This document shows positions 45,377 to 54,132 of a stretch of 64,000 bases of DNA, one piece after another (the first letter of the stretch is position 1; the number at the start of each line of letters is the position of its first letter). Position numbers and translations under genes: made by a program. The stretch is from Pseudomonadota bacterium (lineage in GTDB: Bacteria > Pseudomonadota > Alphaproteobacteria > Rhizobiales > Hyphomicrobiaceae), in NCBI GenBank assembly GCA_018242215.1, contig JAFECG010000027.1:262001-326000 (forward strand), given 5' to 3'. The notes under the pieces were generated by a model. The model worked only from the letters and a program-made list of their open reading frames with translations. It was not told the DNA's origin and made no database searches.

Positions 45377-46897
45377 ATGTCCCATAGTGAAGTGTTCGTC
45401 ATCGGCGCGGGCCCGGCTGGGCTCACCGCGTCCTACCTTCTGACGAAAGAGGGAATTTCCACGACGGTCATCGAAGCCGACCCGAAATACGTCGGCGGCA
45501 TCAGTCGGACGGTCAACTATAAGGATTTTCTCTTCGACATTGGCGGCCATCGCTTCTTCTCGAAATCGAAGGACGTCGTCGATCTCTGGAAGGAAATTCT
45601 GCCGCAGGATTTCATCACGCGGCCGCGCATGAGCCGCATCTACTATGACGGCAAATATTATTCCTACCCGCTCAAAGCTTTCGAAGCGCTCGGCAATCTC
45701 GGCGTTGTCGAAAGCGCGATGTGCGTGCTGTCGTTCATGTATAAGCAGGCGTTTCCGAACGAAAAACCCGAGACGTTCCACGACTGGGTTGCCAACCAGT
45801 TCGGCGAACGGCTGTTCTCGATTTTCTTCAAAACCTACACTGAGAAAGTGTGGGGCATGAGCTGCGACGAGATTTCAGCCGACTGGGCTGCCCAGCGCAT
45901 CAAAGGGCTCGACCTCTGGTCAGCGATGGCCAATGCCCTTCGCAATTCGGTGAAGCCGAAGGGCGTCAAGGATGGGACCGACGCCAACGATGGCGAGGTG
46001 ATCAAGACGCTGATCGAAAGTTTCCAGTATCCCCGCAAAGGCCCGGGCATGATGTGGGACGCCGCCGCCGCGAAAACGCGCGCTCAAGGCGGGAAAATCC
46101 ACATGGGCACCGAGCTCTCGAGCCTCAGCTACGATGCAAGACAAAATCTCTGGACGATCAAAGCCCGAACGCCGTGGGGTGACATCGCGACATTCACGGC
46201 GCGCCACGTCATATCGTCCGCGCCTATCCGCGGACTGATGCATTCGTTCACCGAGGCGCCGGCATGCCTTGCCGCCGCTGAGAATCTTCGCTACCGCGAC
46301 TTCATCACGGTCGCCCTCGTCGTCAACAAGCCCGACCTTTTCCCCGACAACTGGATCTATATCCATGAGCCGAGCGTCAAGGTCGGCCGCATCCAGAACT
46401 TCCGTTCCTGGTCGCCGGAAATGGTGCCCGATAAAAATCTCGCCTGTCTTGGGCTCGAATACTTCTGCTTCGAAGGCGATGGTCTTTGGGCCGCAGACGA
46501 CAAAGACCTCCTCGCGCTTGCTCGCAAGGAACTCGCGACGATCGGATTGGCCACCGAAGACGAATGTGTCGACGGCTGCGTGGTGCGCCAGAAGAAGGCC
46601 TATCCCGTCTATGACGAGGGCTACAAGCGCAACATCGAAGCCATCCGTTCCGAACTCGCCGACAAGTATCCGACGCTCCATCTCGTCGGTCGCAACGGCA
46701 TGCACAAGTACAACAACCAGGACCACGCGATGATGACGTCGATGCTGACCGTCAAGAACATCATCGCAGGCGAGATGTTGTACGACATCTGGAACGTCAA
46801 CGAAGACGCCGAATACCACGAGGCCGGCAGCTCGGGCGTCGAAGACGCGCTGAAAAGCGTGCGCATGGTCCCGAACAGACTCCGCAAGGCGAGCTGA
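45377..46897 (+). CDS. FAD-dependent amine-oxidase/UDP-galactopyranose-mutase-like protein
   Basis: This 506-residue flavoprotein starts with a Rossmann motif, VFVIGAGPAGLTASYLLTKE, followed by FDIGGHRFFSKSKDV. The middle has FKTYTEKVWGMSCDEISADW, typical of a protoporphyrinogen-oxidase/UDP-galactopyranose-mutase-like branch often annotated NAD(P)/FAD-dependent oxidoreductase. The C-terminal FAD contact is HLVGRNGMHKYNNQDHAM. It is followed 3 bp later by a GtrA gene. A role in modifying a lipid-linked or nucleotide-linked sugar is likely from context but not proven. Confidence 0.8.
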   Translation: MSHSEVFVIGAGPAGLTASYLLTKEGISTTVIEADPKYVGGISRTVNYKDFLFDIGGHRFFSKSKDVVDLWKEILPQDFITRPRMSRIYYDGKYYSYPLKAFEALGNLGVVESAMCVLSFMYKQAFPNEKPETFHDWVANQFGERLFSIFFKTYTEKVWGMSCDEISADWAAQRIKGLDLWSAMANALRNSVKPKGVKDGTDANDGEVIKTLIESFQYPRKGPGMMWDAAAAKTRAQGGKIHMGTELSSLSYDARQNLWTIKARTPWGDIATFTARHVISSAPIRGLMHSFTEAPACLAAAENLRYRDFITVALVVNKPDLFPDNWIYIHEPSVKVGRIQNFRSWSPEMVPDKNLACLGLEYFCFEGDGLWAADDKDLLALARKELATIGLATEDECVDGCVVRQKKAYPVYDEGYKRNIEAIRSELADKYPTLHLVGRNGMHKYNNQDHAMMTSMLTVKNIIAGEMLYDIWNVNEDAEYHEAGSSGVEDALKSVRMVPNRLRKAS

Positions 46898-46900
46898 CGA

Positions 46901-47404
46901 ATGGCGCTTGCTACGCCTATCGAGAGAATGGCCAGTGCGCCCGTTCGCGTCGCCGACCGAGCGCGCATCATGCCGCAGTTGTCGCGTTATTCGGCCGTCA
47001 GCGTTCTCGCCCTGGCCGTCGATTTCGGCGTGTATGTCGGCCTTTGCCGGTCCGCCGTTAACGCTCCGGTAGCAGGTATCGTCGGATATGCTGCCGGAAT
47101 GCTTGCCCACTACGTCTTATCATCGACGTTCGTCTTCGACGTCAACCATTCGCAGAAATCCATGCAGCGCCGCTTTGTCGGGTTCATGGCGTCGGGATTG
47201 CTCGGCTTGATGCTGACCGGTGCCGTTATCGCTGCGTTGACGGAGTATTTCGCCGCGCCTGCAATCGTCGCTAAGGCCGTTGCAGTCGTAATGAGCTTTC
47301 TTGCGGTGTTTCTGCTCCGGCGCTGGATCGTCTTCGCGCCCCCGTCCGCCAAAAAAAATTCGCAGGCCGGGCTCGTTTACCCAAAATCAGGTTTCGGCAA
47401 TTAA
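46901..47404 (+). CDS. GtrA-family membrane protein
   Basis: This 167-residue protein has four transmembrane helices, the GtrA pattern (LSRYSAVSVLALAVDFGVYV, then GIVGYAAGMLAHYVLSSTFV and VAVVMSFLAVFLLRRWIVF). GtrA-type proteins are thought to flip polyprenyl-phosphate-linked sugars across the inner membrane. It starts 3 bp after the flavoenzyme gene, so the two are co-transcribed. It ends before a strong terminator at 47475. Together with the GT-C protein on the opposite strand this looks like a sugar-transfer module. Confidence 0.85.
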   Translation: MALATPIERMASAPVRVADRARIMPQLSRYSAVSVLALAVDFGVYVGLCRSAVNAPVAGIVGYAAGMLAHYVLSSTFVFDVNHSQKSMQRRFVGFMASGLLGLMLTGAVIAALTEYFAAPAIVAKAVAVVMSFLAVFLLRRWIVFAPPSAKKNSQAGLVYPKSGFGN

Positions 47405-47474
47405 GGTCGGGATATCGGCAGCACTCCTCAAGACTGCAGCCCAACGAATAGAATTCCAAGGTTGTGTCGCGTCT

Positions 47475-47512
47475 GAACCTCTGCACCTCCGGGTGCGGAG
47501 GTTCTGCATTTT
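47475..47512 (+). terminator. Intrinsic terminator after the GtrA gene
   Basis: A 13-bp stem pairs 47475-47487 with 47492-47504 (GAACCTCTGCACC with GGTGCGGAGGTTC, one T-G wobble) around the tetraloop TCCG. TGCATTTT follows. It closes the flavoenzyme-GtrA transcript. Confidence 0.8.
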
Positions 47513-47575
47513 GCGCGCTTGAGATCGAGATCGATCCGGGCTAGGCACGATGCTCACGCGGGAATGCTCAGCATC

Positions 47576-48013
47576 ATGCAAACTTGGCTTTTCAAATCCG
47601 AACCCGATGTCTTTTCCTGGAGCGACCTCGTATCAAGGGGCCCGAAAGGTGAACAGTGGGACGGCGTGAGGAATTTCCAGGCGCGCAACAATATGCGTGC
47701 GATGAAAGTCGGAGACCTCGGTTTTTTCTACCACTCCAATGAAGGCAAGGAAGTTGTCGGCATTGTTCGCGTCATCGCACCGGTGCACCCGGAGGCGAAG
47801 GATGAGACCGGCAAGTGGGAGTGCGTGGATGTCGCCGCCGTCACGCCGGTCCCCGAGCCCGTCGGTCTTGACGCAGTCAAAGCCAACCCCAAACTTTCGG
47901 ACATGGTTCTCGTCAACAATTCCCGCCTCTCTGTTCAGCCGGTCAGCGCGGAGGAATGGAAGGAAGTCTGCCGAATGGGCCGCGTCGACTTGAAAAAGCT
48001 CAAAGGCTCATGA
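47576..48013 (+). CDS. EVE-domain protein
   Basis: This 145-residue protein is a single EVE domain, a PUA-like fold: MQTWLFKSEPDVFSWSDL, GVRNFQARNNMRAMKVGDLG, FFYHSNEGKEVVGIVRV and the C-terminal VLVNNSRLSVQPVSAEEW. EVE domains bind modified bases in DNA or RNA. I chose ATG at 47576; GGGAA lies upstream. The stop overlaps the start of the methyltransferase gene (ATGA), so the two are translationally coupled. Confidence 0.9.
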   Translation: MQTWLFKSEPDVFSWSDLVSRGPKGEQWDGVRNFQARNNMRAMKVGDLGFFYHSNEGKEVVGIVRVIAPVHPEAKDETGKWECVDVAAVTPVPEPVGLDAVKANPKLSDMVLVNNSRLSVQPVSAEEWKEVCRMGRVDLKKLKGS

Positions 48014-48681
48014 CCGACAGCAAGCTCGACCCGTCAGATCGCCGCGACACCGAGCGTTTCATTCTCGCAAATACGAAGCCCCTGGCGCCGCCCTTGGTGC
48101 CGGAGATTACGTTGCGGCTTGCAGAGGAATCGCTACCCATCTGGCAAAAGACCGAGGACGAACTGGGTGAAATGAACTTGCCGCCGCCATTCTGGGCCTT
48201 TGCTTGGGCCGGCGGGCAGGCGGTCAGCCGCTACCTTCTGGATCATCGCGAAATCTGCGAAGGGCGAGCCGCCATAGACCTTGGCACAGGCTCCGGCCTC
48301 TCCGCCATTGCGGCCGCAAAAGCGGGTGCCGGCCCGGTGCTGGCCGCGGATATCGACCGCCTCGCACTCGCTGCCTGCACCCTGAATGCGGATGCCAATG
48401 GCGTTAAAGTCGAAACGACCGGCACCGATCTTCTGGGCGCGCCGGCCCCGACTGAGGCTCTCGTCATCGTCGGAGATCTGTTCTACGAGCGCGAGCTGGC
48501 CGATCGCGTCATGCGGTATATAGATGACGCGAAGGATCGTGGTTGCGCCATCTATATTGGAGACCCCCGCCGCAGCTATTTTCCAGAAGGGCGGTTTACG
48601 CCGCTTGCCGAATATCAAGTTCCCGTCACGCGTGAGCTTGAGGACTTCGAAATCAAGCGGACGACCGTATGGCGCGCCTGA
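48010..48681 (+). CDS. ETFB lysine methyltransferase-like class I methyltransferase
   Basis: This 223-residue SAM-dependent enzyme has motif I AIDLGTGSGLSAIAAAKAGA and motif II acidic residue ADIDRLALAACTLNADAN. The post-II segment is VIVGDLFYERELADRVM. These fit the METTL20/ETFB-KMT branch, in which alphaproteobacterial enzymes methylate the electron-transfer flavoprotein beta subunit. A ribosomal L11 methyltransferase-like label is the broader alternative. Its ATG overlaps the EVE gene stop by four bases. The target is inferred from family only. Confidence 0.78.
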   Translation: MTDSKLDPSDRRDTERFILANTKPLAPPLVPEITLRLAEESLPIWQKTEDELGEMNLPPPFWAFAWAGGQAVSRYLLDHREICEGRAAIDLGTGSGLSAIAAAKAGAGPVLAADIDRLALAACTLNADANGVKVETTGTDLLGAPAPTEALVIVGDLFYERELADRVMRYIDDAKDRGCAIYIGDPRRSYFPEGRFTPLAEYQVPVTRELEDFEIKRTTVWRA

Positions 48682-48838
48682 TATAGCCATATATAGCCAT
48701 GCCGCAACGCGGGATTGACGCCGATCATTTCAACTGGATCAGCCGGCACACCACCATCGGGCATGTTGTGGAGCGCCGCACGCGGCAGCATAATAGCAAA
48801 AAGGCCGCAACTTAGACGGCCCCACGGAGGTACGCTCG

Positions 48839-50785
48839 ATGTCGGAGAAAGTTTACGCAGTGCCCCCCCAATGGGCGGAGCGGGCTTATGTTAACGCTGA
48901 TACTTACGAAGCGATGTATCAGCGTTCGGTCAACGACCCGGAAGGATTCTGGTCCGAAGCCGGAAAGCGCATTCACTGGATCAATCCTTATTCTCGCGCG
49001 AAGAACACGAGCTTCGCTCCCGGCCATATCGATATCCGATGGTTTGAAGACGGCACATTGAACGTCTCCGCCAACTGCGTCGACCGCTACGTCGAATCAC
49101 GCGGCGACAAAGTCGCGATCATCTGGGAAGGCGATAACCCAAATGAAAGCGAGCTTATCACCTATCGCCAGCTTCACGAGCGCGTCCAGCGCTTCGCCAA
49201 CGTCTTGAAGAAGCATGGCGTCAAGAAGGGCGATCGCGTCACAATCTATCTGCCGATGATTCCCGAAGCCGCCTACGCCATGCTGGCGTGCGCGCGCGTC
49301 GGCGCCATCCATTCGATCGTCTTCGGCGGCTTCTCGCCTGACAGCCTTCAGAACCGCATCGAAGATGCGGAATCGAAGCTCATCATCACGGCCGACGAAG
49401 GGCTCCGCGGCGGCAAGCCGGTGCCCCTCAAGAAGAACGCCGATGCGGCGCTCGCCAAGTGCAAGGGCGACGAGAAAATGCTCGTTGTCCGCCGCACCGG
49501 CAATCCCGTTCCCTGGACACCCGGCCGCGATTTCTGGCTGCACGAAGAACTGATCACGGTTCCTGCCGAATGCGAGCCGGAAGAGATGCACGCCGAGGAT
49601 CCGCTCTTCATCCTCTATACGTCCGGCTCAACCGGCAAACCGAAGGGCGTCGTTCATTCGTCGGGCGGTTATCTCGTTTACGCCTCGATGACCCATCAAT
49701 ACGTCTTCGACTGTCGCGACGATGACATCTATTGGTGCACGGCTGACGTCGGCTGGGTCACCGGCCACAGCTATATCGTTTACGGCCCGCTTGCGAACGG
49801 CGCGACGACGCTGATGTTCGAGGGCATTCCAACGTATCCGTCCGCCTCGCGCTTCTGGGACGTCATCGATAAGTGGAAAGTCTCGATCTTTTATACTGCG
49901 CCGACGGCGATCCGCTCGCTCATGGGTGCCGGCGACGACCACGTCAGCAAAACCAGCCGCGCATCCTTGCGGCTCCTGGGCTCTGTCGGCGAGCCCATCA
50001 ATCCCGAAGCCTGGGAGTGGTATCATAATGTCATTGGCGAAGGACGCTGTCCGATCGTCGATACCTGGTGGCAGACGGAAACGGGCGGAGTCCTCATTTC
50101 TCCGCTCGCGGGCGCCATTCCATTGAAGCCCGGTTCGGCGACGAAACCGTTCTTCGGCGTGCAGCCCGCACTCGTCGACGACAAGGGCAAAATTCTCGAA
50201 GGCGATACACAGGGCAATCTCGTCATCCTCGACAGCTGGCCGGGACAGTCCCGCACTGTCTACAAAGACCACGAGCGTTTCGTTCAGACGTACTTCTCGG
50301 CTTATCCCGGAATGTACTTTACCGGCGACGGCTGCCGTCGCGACGCTGACGGCTATTATTGGATTACGGGCCGCGTCGACGACGTCATCAATGTCTCGGG
50401 CCATCGCATGGGAACGGCCGAGGTCGAAAGCGCTCTCGTATCGCATCCGAAAGTGGCTGAAGCCGCTGTCGTCGGTTACCCACACGATCTCAAGGGCCAA
50501 GGCATCTACTGCTATGTCACCCTGAACTCGGGCGAGAACGGCGATGATGCCCTGAAGAAGGATCTCGTCGCACACGTCCGGCGCGAGATCGGCCCGATTG
50601 CCTCTCCCGATCTCATTCAGTTCTCGCCGGGCCTTCCCAAAACGCGCTCCGGGAAGATCATGCGGCGCATCCTGCGCAAGATCGCGGAGGACGATTTCGG
50701 CAGCCTCGGAGATACCTCGACTCTCGCCGATCCAGCGGTTGTCGATGATCTCATCAGCAATCGCCAGAACCGGCGTGCGATGTGA
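48839..50785 (+). CDS. acs: Acetyl-CoA synthetase
   Basis: This 648-residue adenylate-forming enzyme converts acetate, ATP and CoA to acetyl-CoA. Visible motifs are [20 protein letters not shown] (phosphate loop), [10 protein letters not shown] (acetate pocket Trp) and [20 protein letters not shown] (hinge). The catalytic Lys606 is in [17 protein letters not shown], the site of regulatory acetylation in this family. GGAGG lies upstream of the ATG. It stands alone. It supports growth on or recovery of acetate. Confidence 0.96.
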   Translation: MSEKVYAVPPQWAERAYVNADTYEAMYQRSVNDPEGFWSEAGKRIHWINPYSRAKNTSFAPGHIDIRWFEDGTLNVSANCVDRYVESRGDKVAIIWEGDNPNESELITYRQLHERVQRFANVLKKHGVKKGDRVTIYLPMIPEAAYAMLACARVGAIHSIVFGGFSPDSLQNRIEDAESKLIITADEGLRGGKPVPLKKNADAALAKCKGDEKMLVVRRTGNPVPWTPGRDFWLHEELITVPAECEPEEMHAEDPLFILYTSGSTGKPKGVVHSSGGYLVYASMTHQYVFDCRDDDIYWCTADVGWVTGHSYIVYGPLANGATTLMFEGIPTYPSASRFWDVIDKWKVSIFYTAPTAIRSLMGAGDDHVSKTSRASLRLLGSVGEPINPEAWEWYHNVIGEGRCPIVDTWWQTETGGVLISPLAGAIPLKPGSATKPFFGVQPALVDDKGKILEGDTQGNLVILDSWPGQSRTVYKDHERFVQTYFSAYPGMYFTGDGCRRDADGYYWITGRVDDVINVSGHRMGTAEVESALVSHPKVAEAAVVGYPHDLKGQGIYCYVTLNSGENGDDALKKDLVAHVRREIGPIASPDLIQFSPGLPKTRSGKIMRRILRKIAEDDFGSLGDTSTLADPAVVDDLISNRQNRRAM

Positions 50786-50786
50786 A

Positions 50787-51251
50787 TTAACGGCTCTGAA
50801 TATCCTGGGCGCTCTGATCGGGCGCCCAGTTCGTGGTAAATGTGGCCGGTACGGTAACGTCGTTAAGCCCGATTAGCCGGCTGACCGTCATCATCACGGT
50901 CCCCTTGGCATCGACCGTTACGGCCCGCGCAGCATGGTCGATGATGACATTCGGCGCTTCGATTGTCCCAACATGACGTGCGAACGCCCCGTCCTTGTCG
51001 AAATGGGACATGACGACGGATGTGATCTCGTCGTCTGGAACCTGTCCCCCTCGCAGCACGAGCGCCGCCGCTTGCGCCGCAGATTTGACGCCAAATTCGA
51101 TCCCTTCGCGCATGCTGACCACGCGAGCGTAATCCAGAGCGGCGCCAGTGGTCAGAAACAAGGCCACCGACATCATCACGAAAAGTCCCGTTCCCGACCG
51201 GCGTCTCGTGCGCACCAATGGTCGAGAACCAGCCACCCGTTCCTCGTACAT
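50787..51251 (-). CDS. TadE/TadG-like pilus-assembly-related protein
   Basis: This 154-residue protein has a positively charged N-terminus, then one hydrophobic helix ([20 protein letters not shown]), followed by [20 protein letters not shown]. That is the arrangement of TadE/TadG-type pseudopilin-like proteins, where a helix is followed by a Tyr-containing stretch and an Ala-rich pseudo-prepilin helix. The rest is a short periplasmic domain. It is a single gene convergent with acs (1 bp apart), away from any tad cluster. Confidence 0.68.
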   Translation of the reverse strand: MYEERVAGSRPLVRTRRRSGTGLFVMMSVALFLTTGAALDYARVVSMREGIEFGVKSAAQAAALVLRGGQVPDDEITSVVMSHFDKDGAFARHVGTIEAPNVIIDHAARAVTVDAKGTVMMTVSRLIGLNDVTVPATFTTNWAPDQSAQDIQSR

Positions 51252-51384
51252 GTGTCCCTCCGTGAAACACCGTCGCCCTCAACGCATGCGGCGATGCAAC
51301 TCGAATGCCGGACTCGAACTGTCTGCCGACGGATGGTCAATTGAACGCAATTTTCTGTGGCGGGTCCGCGGAATGCGATCTGCG

Positions 51385-51597
51385 TCAGAAATCGGACGTG
51401 ATCCCGCCCTTCTCCCAATCACCGAAGCGCGTCGGGTCCGGGCCATCTCGTCCCCCGACTTCCGCGGGACGCGCATTCCCGGCACTTTGCTGTCTGCGCC
51501 GCGCTTCCGCCTCCTCCAAGGCCCTTTGTGCTTCCGGCGTGAGCGGGCGTTGGGACGGAACATCGTCGGTCGAAGCGGATCTGTCTTTCTCTGTCAT
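51385..51597 (-). CDS. DUF1674 protein, SDHAF4-like succinate dehydrogenase assembly factor
   Basis: This 70-residue protein ends in the DUF1674 signature [20 protein letters not shown] followed by SDF. In mitochondria the homologue (SDHAF4/Sdh8) binds flavinylated SdhA and protects it before complex II assembly. I chose ATG at 51597 ([12 protein letters not shown]), preceded by GAGGG, because the part further upstream lacks family similarity. The N-terminal half is charged and disordered. It is divergent from htpX. Confidence 0.82.
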   Translation of the reverse strand: MTEKDRSASTDDVPSQRPLTPEAQRALEEAEARRRQQSAGNARPAEVGGRDGPDPTRFGDWEKGGITSDF

Positions 51598-51732
51598 GTT
51601 GGCCCTCGCGACGGAACGTTCCAATGCAGCGGCAGCAACCTTTTTTGGGCACGCCACCTTTATGAACGGTCGGGATGTAATATATACGCGTCTGTAACGC
51701 TTAAGATCGGACGACGTGTCGCGAGTGGCCAC

Positions 51733-52707
51733 ATGCCTTTGAATTACGCCAAAACCGCAATGCTGCTGGCATTGCTAACGGGCATTTTTCTCGTGCTCGG
51801 CGCGCTGGTCGGCGGCAAGACGGGCTTGATCTTCGCGTTCTTCATCGCGCTTGCGATGAACGCATTCAGCCTTTGGAAGTCCGACAGCGTCGTGCTGCAC
51901 ATGTTCAATGCGCAGGAGGTCACGGACGCCACCGCTCCGGAACTCGTGAGAATTGTCCGTGACCTTGCGCGTAGAGCCGACCTGCCCATGCCGCGCGTCT
52001 ACATTATGCACAATCCGCAGCCTAACGCTTTCGCGACCGGCCGTAGTCCGTCGCACGCGGCGGTCTGCGCGTCCACCGGACTTCTCGAAACCCTCGATCC
52101 CCGAGAGTTATCTGGTGTGATCGCGCATGAGCTCTCCCACATCAAAAATCGCGATACACTGACAATGGCCGTTGCCGCAACGATCGGTGGCGCGGTCTCG
52201 ATGTTCGCCCAATACATGCAGTTCGGCATGATTTTCGGTGGCGGCCGCGACAACGACCGAGGCGGGTTGGGCATCATCGGCACACTGGCCGCAATTATCA
52301 TCGCTCCGATGGCCGCAGGTCTCGTCCAGATGGCGATCAGTCGCTCACGCGAGTATCAGGCCGACCGCATGGGCGCGACGATCTGCGGGAATCCTCTTTG
52401 GCTCGCATCAGCGCTTCGCAAGATCGACGGTCTCGCGCGGCGAATTCCGAACGAAGAGGCCGAGGCGGTGCCTGCCGCCGCGCACATGTTCATCATCAAT
52501 CCGCTGAACGGGCATGGCGTCGACAATCTGTTTTCGACCCATCCCAACGTTGAGAACCGGATCGCGGCACTTGAAGCTCAGGCGCACGAGATGGGCATCA
52601 GCAGTAGCACTGGAAGTGAAAGCACCGCCGCCGGGTCACGCGGCACATCCGGTGAAGTCTGGATCGGCGGTCAGAACTACACCAAGCCTCCGAGCCCCTG
52701 GGGCTGA
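51733..52707 (+). CDS. htpX: Membrane zinc metalloprotease HtpX
   Basis: This 324-residue M48 protease degrades damaged membrane proteins. The zinc motif is HELSH (His132, Glu133, His136) and the third ligand Glu lies in [11 protein letters not shown]. Two N-terminal helices ([36 protein letters not shown]) and two central ones flank the active site. I chose ATG at 51733, the family start; the frame is open far upstream. Its TGA overlaps the region of the GTG start of rsmB, so they are coupled. Confidence 0.94.
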   Translation: MPLNYAKTAMLLALLTGIFLVLGALVGGKTGLIFAFFIALAMNAFSLWKSDSVVLHMFNAQEVTDATAPELVRIVRDLARRADLPMPRVYIMHNPQPNAFATGRSPSHAAVCASTGLLETLDPRELSGVIAHELSHIKNRDTLTMAVAATIGGAVSMFAQYMQFGMIFGGGRDNDRGGLGIIGTLAAIIIAPMAAGLVQMAISRSREYQADRMGATICGNPLWLASALRKIDGLARRIPNEEAEAVPAAAHMFIINPLNGHGVDNLFSTHPNVENRIAALEAQAHEMGISSSTGSESTAAGSRGTSGEVWIGGQNYTKPPSPWG

Positions 52708-52708
52708 T

Positions 52709-54094
52709 GTGTCGGACCACGCAAACCCGAAAAAACCCGGCCCGAGGGCGGCGTCACGCTCGCACGCGACGACACGCCGATCTGCGAATACCGACGGTCT
52801 CAAAACGCGCGATGTCGCCGTTTCGGCCCTCTATTCCGTGCTGGTCGAGCACCGCCCTTTTGATGATGCCTTCACCCGCGCGGCGGCGGCGCGCGATCTT
52901 GTCGCTCGCGACCGCGCCTTCGCGCGCTTGATCGCAACGACGGTGCTAAGACACCGCGGATCACTGCAGGCCGTCCTCAATACCTATATCGCGAAGCCGC
53001 TGCCCGAACGCATGGGGCGCTTGGACGAGATCTTACTCGCCGCGACAGCACAGCTCCTGTTGCTTCAGACGCCGCCACACGCCGCGATTTCACTCGCCGT
53101 CGATCAATGCCGCGCCGACAGCTCCGGCAAACGCTTTGCAAGTCTGGCAAACGCCGTCCTTCGCCGCGTCAGCGAAAGCGGACAAGGTCGGCTGCAGTCA
53201 CTCGACGACGTCGTATTGACTTTTCCCGACTGGCTCCTTTCGCGCTGGAACGACAGCTACGGCGCCGTAGGTGCCCGCCAGATCGCGCGCGCATCCCTCG
53301 CAGAGCCCGCACTCGATCTCACAGTCAAATCCGATCCCGAACGATGGGCGGAACGCATCGGCGGAGTCGTCCTGCCGACGGGCTCGATCCGTTGCGCGCA
53401 GGCCGGGCGCGTCGAGGATCTGCCGGGCTATTTCGACGGTACCTGGTGGGTCCAGGACGCGGCTGCGGCGCTACCCGCCAAACTCCTCGGCGATATTGCC
53501 GGATTGTCCGTCCTTGACCTGTGCGCGGCGCCCGGGGGAAAAACCGCGCAGCTTGCGGCCGCCGGAGCGGAAGTTACCGCCGTCGACAAATCCGCCGGAC
53601 GTCTTCAACGCTTGTCGGAAAACCTGAAGCGTCTTGGTCTCGCCGCCGAGACCGTCGTTTCCGACGCGCTCACGTTCAGCCCGGGACAGAAATTCGATGC
53701 GATCCTGCTCGACGCGCCGTGCACGGCAACCGGCACGATCCGCCGCCACCCCGATATTTTATACCTCAAGCGGCCTGAGGATATCCCAGCCCTCGCGGAC
53801 TTGCAGAAAAGGCTCCTCGACCATGCGACCGAGCTTTTGAAACCGGGCGGCGTTCTCGTCTACTGCACGTGTTCGCTGGAGCCGGAAGAAGGCGAGAAGC
53901 AGATCGAAGGCTTTCTCGCGCGCCATCGGGATTTCGCGCGCCGCCCGATCATGCTGGACGAAGAGACCATTCCGATGTCGTGGCGGACGCCCGACGGCGA
54001 TCTCAGAACCCTGCCCTCTCATTTCGCCGATCTCTCCGAAGGCCTGCAGGGCCTGGACGGCTTTTTCGCCGCGTCTCTCGTGAAGTCCTGTTGA
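52709..54094 (+). CDS. rsmB: 16S rRNA (cytosine-C5)-methyltransferase, RsmB family
   Basis: This 461-residue protein has an N-terminal NusB-like domain (TRDVAVSALYSVLVEHRPFD) and a C-terminal SAM-dependent domain. The SAM motif is VLDLCAAPGGKTAQLAAAGA. The two catalytic-region cysteines are in LLDAPCTATG (Cys338) and VYCTCSLEPEEGE (Cys386/Cys388). It should methylate 16S rRNA at a cytosine equivalent to C967. I chose GTG at 52709, one base after the htpX stop; the frame is open further upstream inside htpX. Confidence 0.9.
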   Translation: MSDHANPKKPGPRAASRSHATTRRSANTDGLKTRDVAVSALYSVLVEHRPFDDAFTRAAAARDLVARDRAFARLIATTVLRHRGSLQAVLNTYIAKPLPERMGRLDEILLAATAQLLLLQTPPHAAISLAVDQCRADSSGKRFASLANAVLRRVSESGQGRLQSLDDVVLTFPDWLLSRWNDSYGAVGARQIARASLAEPALDLTVKSDPERWAERIGGVVLPTGSIRCAQAGRVEDLPGYFDGTWWVQDAAAALPAKLLGDIAGLSVLDLCAAPGGKTAQLAAAGAEVTAVDKSAGRLQRLSENLKRLGLAAETVVSDALTFSPGQKFDAILLDAPCTATGTIRRHPDILYLKRPEDIPALADLQKRLLDHATELLKPGGVLVYCTCSLEPEEGEKQIEGFLARHRDFARRPIMLDEETIPMSWRTPDGDLRTLPSHFADLSEGLQGLDGFFAASLVKSC

Positions 54095-54132
54095 GAGTTC
54101 GCGTGTGACGCACGCCCGCCTTGTTTTGGCTG

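Noticed and set aside
45920-47110. 396-codon minus-strand open frame
   Set aside because: It is antisense to the flavoenzyme and GtrA genes and has no ribosome site or domain.
48681-48701. Direct repeat ATATAGCCAT in tandem after the methyltransferase gene
   Set aside because: Only two copies of ten bases, with no further array or mobile-element context; likely chance.
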